Positions 24,406 through 35,694 of a DNA stretch of 64,000 nucleotides are shown here, in pieces. The notes beneath the pieces are model-generated. The model was not told where the DNA came from. It searched no databases and worked only from the letters and a program-made list of their open reading frames with translations. Both the position numbers and the translations under genes were made by a program. Origin of the DNA: Antilocapra americana (lineage: Eukaryota; Chordata; Mammalia; Artiodactyla; Antilocapridae); assembly GCA_007570785.1 (NCBI GenBank), contig ML662442.1, positions 61,542,217-61,606,216 on the forward strand, in the 5' to 3' direction. Numbering within the stretch: position 1 is the first letter of the stretch; every line of letters starts with the position of its first letter.

Positions 24406-25242
24406 ATCTTAGAGGTAAATCTAATGATCTACGTAACAGTGAAAGTTATATGAAAATATAAATTAAATAATGAGTGATTAGTAAATGAAAATACTTCTGA
24501 CTTGTTACTAAGGTAAAGTTTTCCATTCATGCCTATACCACTTTGCCAGAAGTCACAAAACCAAATCTATATAAAATTGTGAATGGAGAAGATAGTCAAT
24601 TCTGATTGCCTGCAAAACTAATCTAGGAAGTATAACCACTGACTGGCTACTTATCTCAATATTAAAACTTAATGCAGTTTCACCAAGAAAAAAAAAGGCC
24701 ATCATGTAGTTATACCTCTTTCCCAAAAGCACCTGTTCACCTTTGAGTAGCAGCATGCTGACTGTAGAACAGGGTATTGTAAATTGTATTAAAACGTATT
24801 ACAAATTATAAATGGATTCCCACTTAAAGCAGAAAATTCAAATTGAGAACAAAATTTAAAAGGTAAAACCACAGGGAACAGTTGTTAAAATTTCAAAGAA
24901 AACTTAAAAAAAAATCATCTTTTTAACAAGTTCACTCTTGCAAATTTTCAAACAAGAAATCTCTTGATTAGAAGAAATCTTTCCTATCTTCAAAAGCACA
25001 GCTAACAAAACATACATCAATCATCATTTTTTGATTGGTAAAAATTCACAAATACTCCTTTTAAACTCAGAAGTACAGGAAAATGTCCCCTATCTTTCTA
25101 AAGAGCATTGTTTTGGATATCTGAACAACACAGTAAGACAGATGACATATGTCTAGATAAAACATTTTTTAAAATCAATAGATATTATCATTAATGAAAA
25201 GAATACAAGGTTTTCTAACATTTAAATAATACAATACAATAT
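24406..25242. other. Intronic DNA, no recognised element
   Basis: About 840 bp of AT-rich sequence. Nothing recognised. Confidence 0.45.
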
Positions 25243-25537
25243 AGAAATAGCTGCTGCTGCTGCTGCTAAGTCGTTTCAGTTGTGTCCGACTCTGTGCAAC
25301 CCCATAGACAGCAGCCCACCAGGCTCCCCCGTCCCTGGGATTCTCCATGTAATAACACTGGAGTGGGTTGCCATTTCCTTCTCCAATGCATGAAAGTGAA
25401 AAGTGAAAGTGAAGTCACTCAGTCATGTCCGACTCGGTGACCCCATGGACTGCAGCCTACCAGGCTCCTCCATCCATGGGATTTTCCAGGCAAGAGTAAT
25501 GGAGTGGGGTGCCATTGCTTTCTCCATAAAGAAATAG
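25243..25537 (-). repeat. Bov-A2 SINE with (GCT)n tail
   Basis: Two related Bov-A units in tandem: CAGTTGTGTCCGACTCTGTG to GTTGCCATTTCCTTCTCCAA, then CAGTCATGTCCGACTCGGTG to GGTGCCATTGCTTTCTCC, joined by the linker GCATGAAAGTGAAAAGTGAA. It opens with CTGCTGCTGCTGCTGCT on the plus strand. AGAAATAG flanks both ends (25243-25250 and 25530-25537) as the target duplication. Confidence 0.95.
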
Positions 25538-27095
25538 AAGATGACCTAATTTACACAAAAAGATATTTCATATAGGCTATCTCTATAGTATGATAACACT
25601 TCTATTAACAAATCCTTTGAAATAAAAATTTTAAATAGAAATTCAGCTGTTACATGCTTTATCCAAAAACATTTCATAAATTATGTGAAAGAGTTGTTTG
25701 CACTTTTAGCTGCTTAACAAAATACACAAGGACAACGTTCTTATTTCTCCCAAGTTTAGTTGAAATAAATAGGATAGATTAAGAAACATCTGCAATGTTG
25801 TCTACATTTTTAAGCATATATTTAAAAGAATGAACTCTGAAATGAGATCAAACTTGGTTCAAATCCTGGCTCTATGGCTTGAAAGTTAAGTGATTTTCAC
25901 AACTTGCTTCCCCTTATAGAGAAGTGGGCTTATTATCTGCAAAACAGGGATAACACCACCTGAATTACAGCAATTTTGGGACACATACACGGAACAGATT
26001 TATTCCTTTAAATGTTTCAGATATTGCAAAGAAATATCTGAAAAACCAACAAATCTCTATGCTTTGGCTTCTTATGTCAAAATACTTCATCACTCTTCTC
26101 ACCACTCCTCCCCAAAAACTCAAAGCCCTCACACTGATTATTTGTTGTAAACAAGTTAACAATTATATTCTGATCAACAGTACCAGGGGGAATATTTCTC
26201 TTACGTCATCACCCTCTCTGCATCTACTGATGATGCTCCCTCTCTCAGAAACCCTCACATCACCCCTCAGCCAAAGAAATTATATACATATCTCAAAATT
26301 AAACTCAACCTACATCAGGTTCCTACCAACAGGAGATTCATGTTTACCAAAATATTGTAAAACACCAGGTGATCTACCGCAATGCAGAACATATGCAGTC
26401 AGCCTCAGCAAAATAAAACTATTATTGTCAGTCTTTCTTCCACTCTCTTCGACCATCCCTCATTTCTAAGGACTTTTGTTTATACTCCTCAGTTTTTGTC
26501 ATACCCCTGTGGACAAGGAGAATAGAGGGGGAAATTTTTCAGTTGATCTAGAGAAGCTATATTTTTTTTATTTAATAAAGAACAGAAAGTTATCTGGGGA
26601 ACAGAAACAATGACCCTGAATGTAGAAGAATGGGGTTGAAAGGTAGGTCTCTAAATATAAAGCCAATATAAAGAATATATTTTTCAAAAAATATATATAT
26701 TTTTTCAGAGGTATACAAAATTAGAGCCAAAATTAGTGATGTGGACCTTTGAGGAGCCATATAAACAGATAGTTTTAAAAGCAATTTTTCCACTTATCAT
26801 GATATACATCACACACACACACAGTGAAACATACACACACACATAAATCTGTGGGAGTGTTCAGTGAATGCATGCATACTATTTTAAATGTTCTTTGCTT
26901 TGAATATATGCTTCTGTTTGATGTGAAACCAAAGAGAATTGGGCCTTCAGGTATGGACAAGAAGATGCATTTTAGTTCTCATGCATTTTAGTTCACATGA
27001 AACACTGCACTTTGAGACAAGCACAAAGGAAATATTGAGTGAATGGTAGCTTCTTTCATCCTGCTGTCTATTCTTTAATTATTCCGTGTGTGTCC
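25538..27095. other. Intronic DNA with one MIR
   Basis: Apart from the MIR listed separately, short CA runs at about 26808-26843 and TA runs near 26680-26702, nothing is recognised. The 136-codon open frame at 26059-26469 has no domain, signal peptide or coding-like composition that I can see. Confidence 0.4.
25828..25965 (+). repeat. MIR SINE
   Basis: AACTTGGTTCAAATCCTGGC, TCTATGGCTTGAAAGTTAAG and ATCTGCAAAACAGGGATAAC follow the MIR consensus order (ttcgaatcccggctctgccac, tctgtaaaatggggataat). Confidence 0.75.
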
Positions 27096-27230
27096 GCCAT
27101 CTCCTCAAGAAGACAAGCCATCTTGCTGATGACAATACTCTATCCTGCTTCAAGCCACAGCATCCAGCATTGTACTAAAGAAGAGGTCAGGAATCAATAA
27201 AGTATTGGCTAATTGAATCACTGACATTTG
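27095..27230 (+). repeat. Possible L2/MIR 3'-end remnant
   Basis: CAGCATCCAGCATTGTACTA and AGGAATCAATAAAGTATTGG resemble the L2/MIR terminal region. Weak, by eye only. Confidence 0.4.
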
Positions 27231-28162
27231 AGAAAATCCCAGCATCTGAGACACAGATAATTAAGTTATGATGTGAAGCTCAGCTTCAGGAGAAACAAGA
27301 ATGTTTTCCAATTTATTTCTCCTCCAACACTATCTAGGATTTCTCTTCAGTACATAACTCAGACCGGAGAGATAATCTATGTGCTAATCACCACGCAGGG
27401 GAAGAATACACTGGCTGCGTTCATATCCCTCTCACTGATATGTCTTGTTACCATGAAGGTGTTTAATACAACCTTGTCTGCTGTACCAACTGCTCTGAGA
27501 TAATGAATCTCAATGTATAAGCTTTATTTCCATTAGAATTATATATATCTAATACTCAAAACAGAAGCACTCAATTTTAACTACAAAGGAAAGTGGCTGG
27601 TGTTCTTTTTTTAATCTTACTTTACCTATTTTTTTTAAGTTACATTTTAAAAGGACATATAAATCAGGCAATATATGTTCTATTTATCTACCTTTGTCTT
27701 TCTAGTGAATAGAAGGGAAAAAAAATCTACTTTCACCTTAGTATATACCTGCTGTCTCAAAAATATCCCAATGAATAACAACCAGAAGCAGAAAAAAAGG
27801 AAACAGAAGGGTATTATAGTGCTGATACTGCCCTGTCGGGCTGTGGAGTGGCCAAAATCTCACAAAGTTCTGAGGTTTTAGGAACTTTAGAGACCATTTC
27901 ATCTCGTCATGCATTTTATACATTAAAAATCTGAAAAACACTGAATTTGAAAGATGTACCTAAATGACAAATATTTTAAATAATCAAGGAAGCAAAGGAA
28001 AACAAAAATGAACACTGAGGAGCAGTCTTTTTTGCCTGACAGCGAGTAATCCTGTAATTAAAAAAAAAAGTTGAAGGTTTTAGCCAATTTTCTGATACAT
28101 CCTATAGTGTAATAAAAATGTCAATTAATTTCCTGAGTATAATGATCTTATTAATAGATAGT
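27231..28162. other. Intronic DNA, no recognised element
   Basis: Unique AT-rich sequence. Open frames at 27273-27503 and 27675-27941 look like chance. Confidence 0.4.
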
Positions 28163-28453
28163 CTGCTGTAAAGCGGAGAAGGCAATGGCAACCCACTCCA
28201 GTACTTTTGCCTGGAAACTTACATGGACCGAGGAGCCTGGTGGGCTGCAGTCCGTGGGGTCGCTAAGAGTCAGACACGACTGAGCGACTTCACTTTCACT
28301 TTTCATTCTCATGCATTGGAGAAGGAAATGGCAACCCACTCTGGTGTTCTTGCCTGGAGAATCCCAGGGACAGAAGAGCCTGGTGGGCTGCCGTCTATGG
28401 AGTCGCACAGAGTCGGACATGACTGAAGCGACTTAGCAGCAGCTGCTGTAAAG
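28163..28453 (+). repeat. Bov-A2 SINE with 11-bp target-site duplications
   Basis: Two tandem Bov-A units, GGCAATGGCAACCCACTCCA to GACACGACTGAGCGACTTCA, then a TTTTCATTCTCATGCATTGG linker and a second unit ending GGACATGACTGAAGCGACTT and AGCAGCAG. CTGCTGTAAAG flanks it at 28163-28173 and 28443-28453. The high identity to consensus suggests a young copy. Confidence 0.96.
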
Positions 28454-29421
28454 TCCCAATCTAAAACATTTCATAAATTATATAAATAGAATTTTTTTTT
28501 CTCTTCAGCTGCCTAACAAATTAATAAAGGGCAGATACTAGTTTTCAATAAGCAGACAGACCTTAGGGAAAGATAAAACACTTAAAAGCTTAAAGTGATT
28601 CCCAACAACTCAGATGGGGTCAGTCCAACTCACTTCAATGCATGTCAGTATGCGATCTTCAGCACATTATTTTCTCTTTTCTAAAACACAGGTCCTTTTC
28701 CTATCCAATAGGGATAACACACTCTGTCTCACAGGTCTGGCATGCAGAATATGGGAAAGTATCAACAAAGCACTTGGTATGAGGCTTGGCACATTGCAGA
28801 TCTATGACAGACAAGAACCCCATACTTGCTACCTGATTAATAACAGAAATGGAATGAAAAAAAAATTAATTTGCATGCATCAAAAGTCTGATCTTAAGTG
28901 ATAATACTTTGACTCTCAAGCACATTAAACAGTAAATGAGGCTTCCTAACAAATGACAATTACAATGTCACTATTACAATCTCACTAGAAAAAATAATAT
29001 AAATTACTCTTTTAATCTATGATTTGTTACTGTGAAAAAAAGTCTTAGTCACTTATCAGCAAGCTTGGTGGGACAGTGGGAATAATGGGGAGGAGAAGCA
29101 AGAAGAGGGATCATTTATATCACAGTGGCTTTGTTTGGTGACTCAGGGCAATTCTGACATTTTCCCTTTGAGATAATGAGAATATCATCCATACATTGTT
29201 TACACCTTCTGCCTTGTCAAAATGGTACCTTAAAAATGTTGCTAATCAAGGCAACTGAAAGATGGACTAAATTCATTGCACAGCCAATATCTACCATTCT
29301 GAGGTATCTCTAAACTTATACAACTGGAATTAAATCTATAGTCAAGAAAAGTCAATGTAAAACATTGAGATTATTTTTCATTTGTCTGCTTATTTGTTTT
29401 TAAGAAACTCAAGCATAGACT
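28454..29421. other. Intronic DNA with a possible MIR trace
   Basis: The words CTTTTCTAAAACACAGG and CCAATAGGGATAACACAC at 28675-28725, then GCACTTGGTATGAGGCTTGG, resemble a plus-strand MIR, but the match is weak. Otherwise nothing recognised. Confidence 0.35.
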
Positions 29422-29634
29422 GTGTACATGCTCCGTCGTGTCCGACTCTTTGTGACCCCAAGGACTGTAGCCCACCAGGCTCCTCTTTCCGTGGGATCTC
29501 CAGGCAAGAATACTGGAATGGGTTGCCATTTTCTCCTCCAGGGGATCTTCCCAACCTAGGGATTGAAGCAGTGTCTCTTACATCTCCTGCATTTGCGGGT
29601 GGATTCTTTACCACTGGTGCCACCTGGAAAGTCC
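29422..29634 (-). repeat. Bov-tA SINE
   Basis: Plus strand: CTCCGTCGTGTCCGACTCTT, GTAGCCCACCAGGCTCCTCT, CAAGAATACTGGAATGGGTT, AGGGGATCTTCCCAACCTAG and ending CACTGGTGCCACCTGGAAAG. This is the full unit in reverse. The open frames at 29382-29771 translate it. Confidence 0.94.
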
Positions 29635-29985
29635 AAGAAGTCTACCCTATATCAGAGAACTTTAGGTTTTTCATTAAATCCATAAGTCTCTATATGAGTA
29701 TGCATGTGAGATGGAAGGGGCAGCAGACGCATATAAAGGTAAAGCAATCTCACACCTCATACATGTTTTAATTACTGTTCTTGCACAAAATATGGTAAGT
29801 ATATGTACACTAATAGTTAAGCAGGACAAATTCAGATAGTAAATTCCATTTTCTGAAAACAAACACTTTAAGAAATCTAAAAGTTTCCTACATTAACAAC
29901 ATTTCAATTTTGACATTTTTTTAATTGAAATTTAAAAGTGCAGCAGAGCATTGAAACATAATATTCTATGACTTAGGAACATGGT

Positions 29986-30189
29986 GGCTTTCCTGATGGC
30001 TCAGAGGGTAAAGTGCCTGCCTGCAATGCAGGAGGCCGGGGTTCGACCCCTGGATTGGGAAGATCCCCTGGAGAAGGCAATGGCAACCCACTCCAGTACT
30101 CTTGCCTGAAAAATCCCATGGAAAAGGTACCTGATAGGCTACAGTCTATGGGGTCACAAAGAGGACATGACTGAGCAACTTCATTTTAC
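29986..30189 (+). repeat. Bov-tA SINE
   Basis: GGCTTTCCTGATGGCTCAGA, AAAGTGCCTGCCTGCAATGC, the B-box-like GGTTCGACCCCTGG, GGAAGATCCCCTGGAGAAGG and a tail ending GACATGACTGAGCAACTTC. The RNA polymerase III box B (GGTTCGACCCC) is well kept. Confidence 0.95.
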
Positions 30190-30324
30190 TTTTTAGAAAT
30201 ATGAAATAACTGTTATCATTTTTGCTCAAAAAGTTGATTCAAAATTCTTGAAATCTTCCTTTGTCAGAAATACAGTACCCATAGAAATTTGATTATGTCA
30301 ATAACCCAAACATGACAAAAAATA

Positions 30325-30405
30325 TTAGGTTGACCAGAAAAGTTCATTTGGATTTTTCCATAAGATGGTATGGAAAAATCCAAATGAACTTTTTTGCCTT
30401 ACCCA
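30325..30405 (+). mobile_element. Mariner-type MITE forming a near-perfect hairpin (miR-2284/2285-like)
   Basis: An 81-bp palindromic element, starting TTAGGTTGACC, is flanked by TA dinucleotides at 30323-30324 and 30406-30407, the mariner target duplication. Positions 30338-30362 pair without mismatch with 30369-30393 around a 6-base loop. The stem reaches 28 bp if 30335-30337 and 30394-30396 are included with one G-T pair. From memory of the bovine miR-2284/2285 family, those microRNAs derive from this mariner repeat and share the AAAGTTC motif seen in the arm. Either strand would fold. It sits in the PTPRK intron, so the host pre-mRNA would contain the hairpin. Processing is not shown. Confidence 0.8.
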
Positions 30406-30412
30406 TAGACAT

Positions 30413-30637
30413 GGGCTTTCCAGGTGGCTCAGATGGTAAAGAATCTGCCTACAGTGTGGGAGACCCACGTTCAATTCCTGGGTTGGTAAGATCCCCTAGA
30501 AAAGAGAATGACAACCCACTCCAGTATTCTTGCCTGGAGAATACCATGGGCAGAGGAGCCTGGCGGGCTACAGTCCATAGGGTTGCAAAGAGTTGGACAT
30601 GACTGAGCAACTCACACACATACACACACGCACACAC
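30413..30637 (+). repeat. Bov-tA SINE with (CA)n tail
   Basis: GGGCTTTCCAGGTGGCTCAG, GGTAAAGAATCTGCCTACAG, TCAATTCCTGGGTTGG, CTTGCCTGGAGAATACCATG, then GGACATGACTGAGCAACTCA and a CA-rich tail. It lies only seven bases after the MITE. Confidence 0.95.
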
Positions 30638-31016
30638 TAAGACGAGGCTCTCAACAGAGGCCATCTATTATAGATTTCACACAAACACAAATACTTTGGT
30701 TAAAAAAAAAAAAGCTGTGATGAACAGTAATAATCAAAAGTTACTGTAGCAGTATTAGGATGAAAATATCAAATTAAGCTATATTATTTCTAAACATATA
30801 TCCAATTAACTCATTATATAAAATAGAATGCACTATTAACTAATACATCTGATTAAAGAAAGCCCTAAGTACGAACTATGTCAAAAATGAGTTATTTAGT
30901 CAAATGTTGATGAACACTTCTAGAGTTTTTAATTCCAAACCTACCATCTGTATGCCAGTAAAAAGTACCCTACACTTGCAAATAAAATGGTTGTTCAATA
31001 TACTGAAATGTTTCTT
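30638..31016. other. Intronic DNA, no recognised element
   Basis: About 380 bp of AT-rich spacer. Nothing recognised. Confidence 0.45.
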
Positions 31017-31220
31017 AACATATCAAAGTGTTACTCACTCAGTCGTGTCTGACTCTTTGCAATCCCCATGGACTGTAGACTGCCAGGCTCCTCTGTCCAT
31101 GGGATTTCCCAGGCAAGAATAATGGAATGGGTTGTTATTTCCTTCTCCAGGAGAAAGAACATATCAAAAGGATAATAGAGTGGGATGTGATGCCTCCTCC
31201 AGGAGGAAGAATATATCAAA
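31017..31220 (-). repeat. Truncated Bov-A SINE plus secondary 52-bp tandem duplication
   Basis: The SINE part (31028-31157) reads on the plus strand TTACTCACTCAGTCGTGTCT to GTTATTTCCTTCTCCAGG. AACATATCAAA at 31017-31027 and 31158-31168 is its target duplication. The block 31117-31168 is then repeated in diverged form at 31169-31220, ending AATATATCAAA, so the SINE end and its target duplication were copied together. Confidence 0.85.
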
Positions 31221-33472
31221 ATCCCTCCCTTAAATATTTAAATATGTTTGCAGTTAAGACTTATGTTTATTGTATTTTATTCATAGTATTACAGCCATAA
31301 CAATTTATATCAGAATTACAATCCAAATATTCATTTTTAAATTGAAATACTTCAATCTATTTTAACAAAATATACAATCAGTTCTTATTTTTTTTCTTCT
31401 TGCATTATATGAGGAGTTTTACAGAAATATAATCCTAGCAGTCAAATTGAAGAGAAGTTTTCAGTTAGTTATTATTTTTAGCTATGCCTTTAATAAGTCA
31501 TGTATGAAAACTTGGAAGGTCTATAATTTGTTTAACTTCTAAATTGGAGGTGAAGCAAATCAAACATCCTGTTGAGCACTGATAAGAAAAATAATCACTA
31601 ATTTGGCTACCAATGAATAAAAATATGTGGCACCGCAGTATAGGAATGATTGTGTCCTTATTAAATAAAAAGTAAATGAAAACCTAACTATCTAAGAATG
31701 CTAGTAATTGCTGTGGGCTTTTGCAAAGAGAGATTTCCATACCATACCCACCCCCTCTTATACTACACAAGAAGGCAATTACAGGTAAAAAAAGAAATGA
31801 AGGTAAATGAGAAATCATGAAAAGAAATATGAATAAGGTGTAACAGAAAATTCTTATGAGAGTCCCAAAGAACTGAAGAGCAAAATCCAGAGAAAGGACA
31901 AAAACAAAAAAATTTCACAGTCAACCAAGGGCAATGGGAAAACAAAACTACAGCAAAACTTAAAACATGTAATGTTACTGTTCTTCATAGCTCTTTGGCT
32001 CTTTCACTTAGTCAAATGTAAGCAGAAAACAAAATTAGAAATAAATTTCCTTGCGAGTATTCCCTAGTGCATTTTTTTTCACAAGAATTAAATCCCTGGG
32101 ATAGTGGTTTATAATTGAATGAACAATTGCAGATGAATTGAGAGATTTTATCAACAGGAAAATACAGAAATTCTTTCTAGCTTTATCCTTTCATGATCTC
32201 TGCCTTCTTATCTTCTTTTTATTGTATCAAATATAAATAAATGAATAAAGGAAATGCCGTGAGAGGCCCACTGAGACAATTTAGGTAAAGAGTTTCTGCT
32301 GTTTTATTGCCTTAGTAAACAACACATAAGCATATCTTTAGAAGCCGATTCTGCTAAGAGGGAAAGGTAACACAAGTATAGTTTCACACTACTCAACAAA
32401 AAGTCAGTGCACATCATAGGCTTTAGTTGTAAAATACATGCAGAATTTTGATGAAAAGACATTTGTTGAAAAGACTTAGGAGTTATAGTCTATCTGCTTT
32501 GTTTTAGTTTAGCAATAATAAAATTTTATACATTTGAAACCTACTTGAGGTTTGGGCTAGGTTTCCATCAGTGAAAACTCCAGTAACGACCGATCCAAGG
32601 TGACCGTTAAAAGTCTTCCACCAAATGAAAACAGAGGGTGAAGTGGGTACTATAAATAATTGTGCCCAGGTAACTAGTATAAACCAGGACCATCCCAGGA
32701 AAATCAGGACAGGTGGGCAATCTACCCACCAGTTCCAGAACATGAAGCAGAATTTTCTTTGTGGCCAGTACTGAGAGATAACCATGTACCAAGTCCATGT
32801 AGGTGACTTATATGCACGCAATTGATGGCAGAAAGTAAAAACTAAGAACTCCAGGCAGCCGAAGAAGAGCCAGAAATAACAGGCCAGAATGAAAAGCTAG
32901 ATGATCAAAGACACTAAATTTTTACTGGATTCTTAGGGGCTAGTTCACAGTCAAGGAAGAAGGTACTGAAGGTACCAGTAAGGGTCATATATAAAAATGT
33001 TCTTAAACTTCAAAAGTTTCAGTCCACTGTAATAAGAAGTCAGCAGATATTACAAGTGTTGGGACTGCAAAGGTGGACAGTGGGCAGGAAAAGAACTTAG
33101 ATAAAATTTAAGGACAGGCAGATTTATCCACAGTATCAAAATTATCTTAAAGAAAAAGAGGACAGACAGTAAGGATGAGTACCCAGAAGTATTCATCCAT
33201 TAAACTAACATTGATAAAATCCAGAAATGTGTATTCTGGATCAAAGTTTTCAAAGGATACATACTGTCCACAAAAATGTTTTCTGCAGTCAGTAGAAAAA
33301 ACATTTAACTTATGAACATTTAAGTCAACTTTTTTTAAAAGAAAAAACTAACATAAAAATTGAGATTTCTACCTTCTCTGGAATAACTGAAAGAAATACA
33401 AAGACTGGGCCTATATTTCAGCATGGAAAAAAAAATTTTGTGGGACTGAAATATTCTTTAATATTTAAACTT
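31221..33472. other. Intronic DNA, no recognised element
   Basis: About 2.25 kb. Open frames at 31763-31945 and 32504-32821 (minus) show no recognised domain. A stretch near 32580-32740 (with CCATCCCAGGAAAATCAGGA) may be an old repeat that I cannot name. Confidence 0.4.
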
Positions 33473-34372
33473 AAAATAGACATTTCTTCAAAGAAGACAT
33501 AAAAATGGCTAACAAACACATGAAAAGATGCTCAACATCACTCATTATCAGAGAAATGCAAATCAAAACCACAATGAGATATCACTTTACACCACTCAGA
33601 ATGGCTGCAATCCAAAAATCTACAAGTAATAAATGCTGGAGAGGATGTGGAGAAAAGGGAACTCTCTTACACTGTTGGTGGGATTGCAAACTAGTCCAGC
33701 CACTATGGAAAACAGTGTGGAGGTTCCTTAAAAAACTGCAAATAGACCTGCCATTTGACCCAGCAATCCCACTGCTGGGCATATACACCAAGGAAACCAG
33801 AACTGAAAGAGCCACGTGTACCCCAATGTTCATCGCTGCACTGTTTACAATAGCCAGGACATGGAAACAACCTAGATGCCCATCAACTGATGAATGGATA
33901 AGAAAGCTGTGATACATATACACAATGGAATATTACTCAGCATTAAAAAAAAAAAATTCATTTGAATCAGTTCTACTCAGATGGACGAAAATGGAGCCCA
34001 TTATCCAGAGTGAAGTAAGCCAGAAGCAAAAACAACAATACAGTATATTAACGCATATATATGGAATTTAGAAAGACAGTAACAAGAACCCAGCATGCAA
34101 GACAGCAAAAGGAACGCAGATGTATAGAACAGACTCGTGGACTCTGTGGATGAGGGCAAGGGTGGGATGATATGGGAGAATGGCATTGAAACATGTTAAT
34201 TATCATATGTCTAATCAATCGCCTGCCCAGGATTGATGCTTGGGGCTGGTGCAACGAGATTTCCCCGGGGGAGGGAGGAGGGAGGGGGGTTCTGGAGGGG
34301 GAGCATATGTAAACCCATGGTGATGTCATGTCATTGTATGGCAAAACTAATAAAAAAAAATAAAATAAAAGA
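33473..34372 (+). mobile_element. L1 LINE, 5'-truncated: ORF2 C-terminus, 3' UTR and A-rich tail
   Basis: The 3' end of a ruminant L1. The frame at 33505-33912 is the C-terminal end of ORF2p, the endonuclease/reverse transcriptase of L1. It contains [14 protein letters not shown] near the start, the C-terminal cysteine motif CX3CX7HX4C (from CWRGCGEKG to HCWWDC) and [16 protein letters not shown] cuts the frame after IRKL; further L1-like codons ([11 protein letters not shown]) follow. The 3' UTR has a G-rich tract (34267-34302), and the element ends AAAACTAATAAAAAAAAATA. It is a dead fragment, relatively little diverged, on the strand opposite to PTPRK transcription. Confidence 0.95.
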
Positions 34373-35694
34373 TTTCATTGAATACAAAAAAACAGAAAGA
34401 AAGAAAGAAAAAAATTATCAGTAAGCTCTCATTATCTATTGGCCTAGCAGATCTTTGAATTTGCAAACCACACTAACTCCTTAGGAGCCAGAAACCTAGT
34501 CTTTTATCTCTGGTTAATGCAATATTCTTTTGCTCCTATTTTCTAACCTAAAATTTTTTTAAAAAGAAAGAAATATAGTTTCACCTCTATTTTTCTTCAA
34601 TTTTCGGGACCCTTAGGTAAACACAAGAATGTGTGATGCTTTGCTAGGTATTGAATTACACCACTGAGGTAAATCCTAAAATCAGCAAGGATTCTAAAAA
34701 TGGTTAAATAATGACTTACATTCAATTTCAAAATAGTAACTTCTACTACATCCTACTAGCTGAAGTCCAATGGCCTGAAGAGTGAGGAATATGATCAAGA
34801 GTAAGGATCTCAGAATGTGAAGGAAATAAAAGATAACACCACTATGTCAAAATGAGTGGTGACTTTATTTAAAACAAAAGCATCTGCAAAACCAAAAACA
34901 ATAGTACTCCTATTTTATGTAAGGGGATTGGTGAGTTTTATACTGTAGAAAATGAAATGCAAATTTAAATACAACATGTTCAGACAGACAGGATAGAGAA
35001 AACTTGTCATTATAATCCCTTAAAGATCTGAAAGACTTGAAAGATAACTGTAAAGGATGTAGGAAATAAACTTCAAAAATAAAAAATATCTCTGAGGATA
35101 GATCATCAGCTTCTCACACAATTTTCACAAGTCAAATTGATTAAATAAAATTTCTCAAATTTTGCTTTCTCTTCTAGCTCTTACTAAAAACATACCCTAG
35201 GGTTTAAAATGTTCCTTCTCTAAATCAGAATTTACCAATCTAAATTTCCAGAACCCTTACAGTAAGGATTTTTGAATATTTTCTCAGGGAGATTTTTTCA
35301 TAAAAATGAAATCATGCAGTGAAACTTACACAAAACAAGTAAAAGCTAAAATGTCATGATTGAAATAAGGGGACTCTCTGCCATGCACTCTGGCCTACAA
35401 GGGACACTACTTGAGATTTGAAGAGTACAGTCAAGATCTGATAAGATAAGAAAGGAGAATCAGATGATGCTCTAGAATCCGGACTATCCATCTCAATTTT
35501 AAACAGAGTAGCTCAACTTCTGTGCACTTATACAGTTTGATATTGGGCCCTTAAGTTAGTATATAATTATTTGAATTATTCTGCAAATAAAAATCATCCA
35601 CTAAACACACACACACCAAAACAAATACTAAAATACATTTGAATGTAAAACTCTTCTTTAAAGTATTAAATATTTTAGCTGTATTGTCCTACAA
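34373..35694. other. Intronic DNA, no recognised element
   Basis: About 1.3 kb of AT-rich sequence. Nothing recognised. Confidence 0.45.

Noticed and set aside
26059..26469. 136-codon open frame as a novel protein
   Set aside because: No domain, no signal or splice context, biased low-information composition, and opposite in strand to PTPRK. Frames of this length are expected by chance in 64 kb read six ways.
30001..30075. tRNA-like sequence with A and B box words
   Set aside because: It is the tRNA-derived head of a Bov-tA SINE; no complete cloverleaf is present.
33505..33912. 135-codon open frame, one of the longest in the window, as a host gene
   Set aside because: It is the C-terminus of L1 ORF2 followed by an L1 3' UTR and A-rich tail, so it belongs to a retrotransposon.
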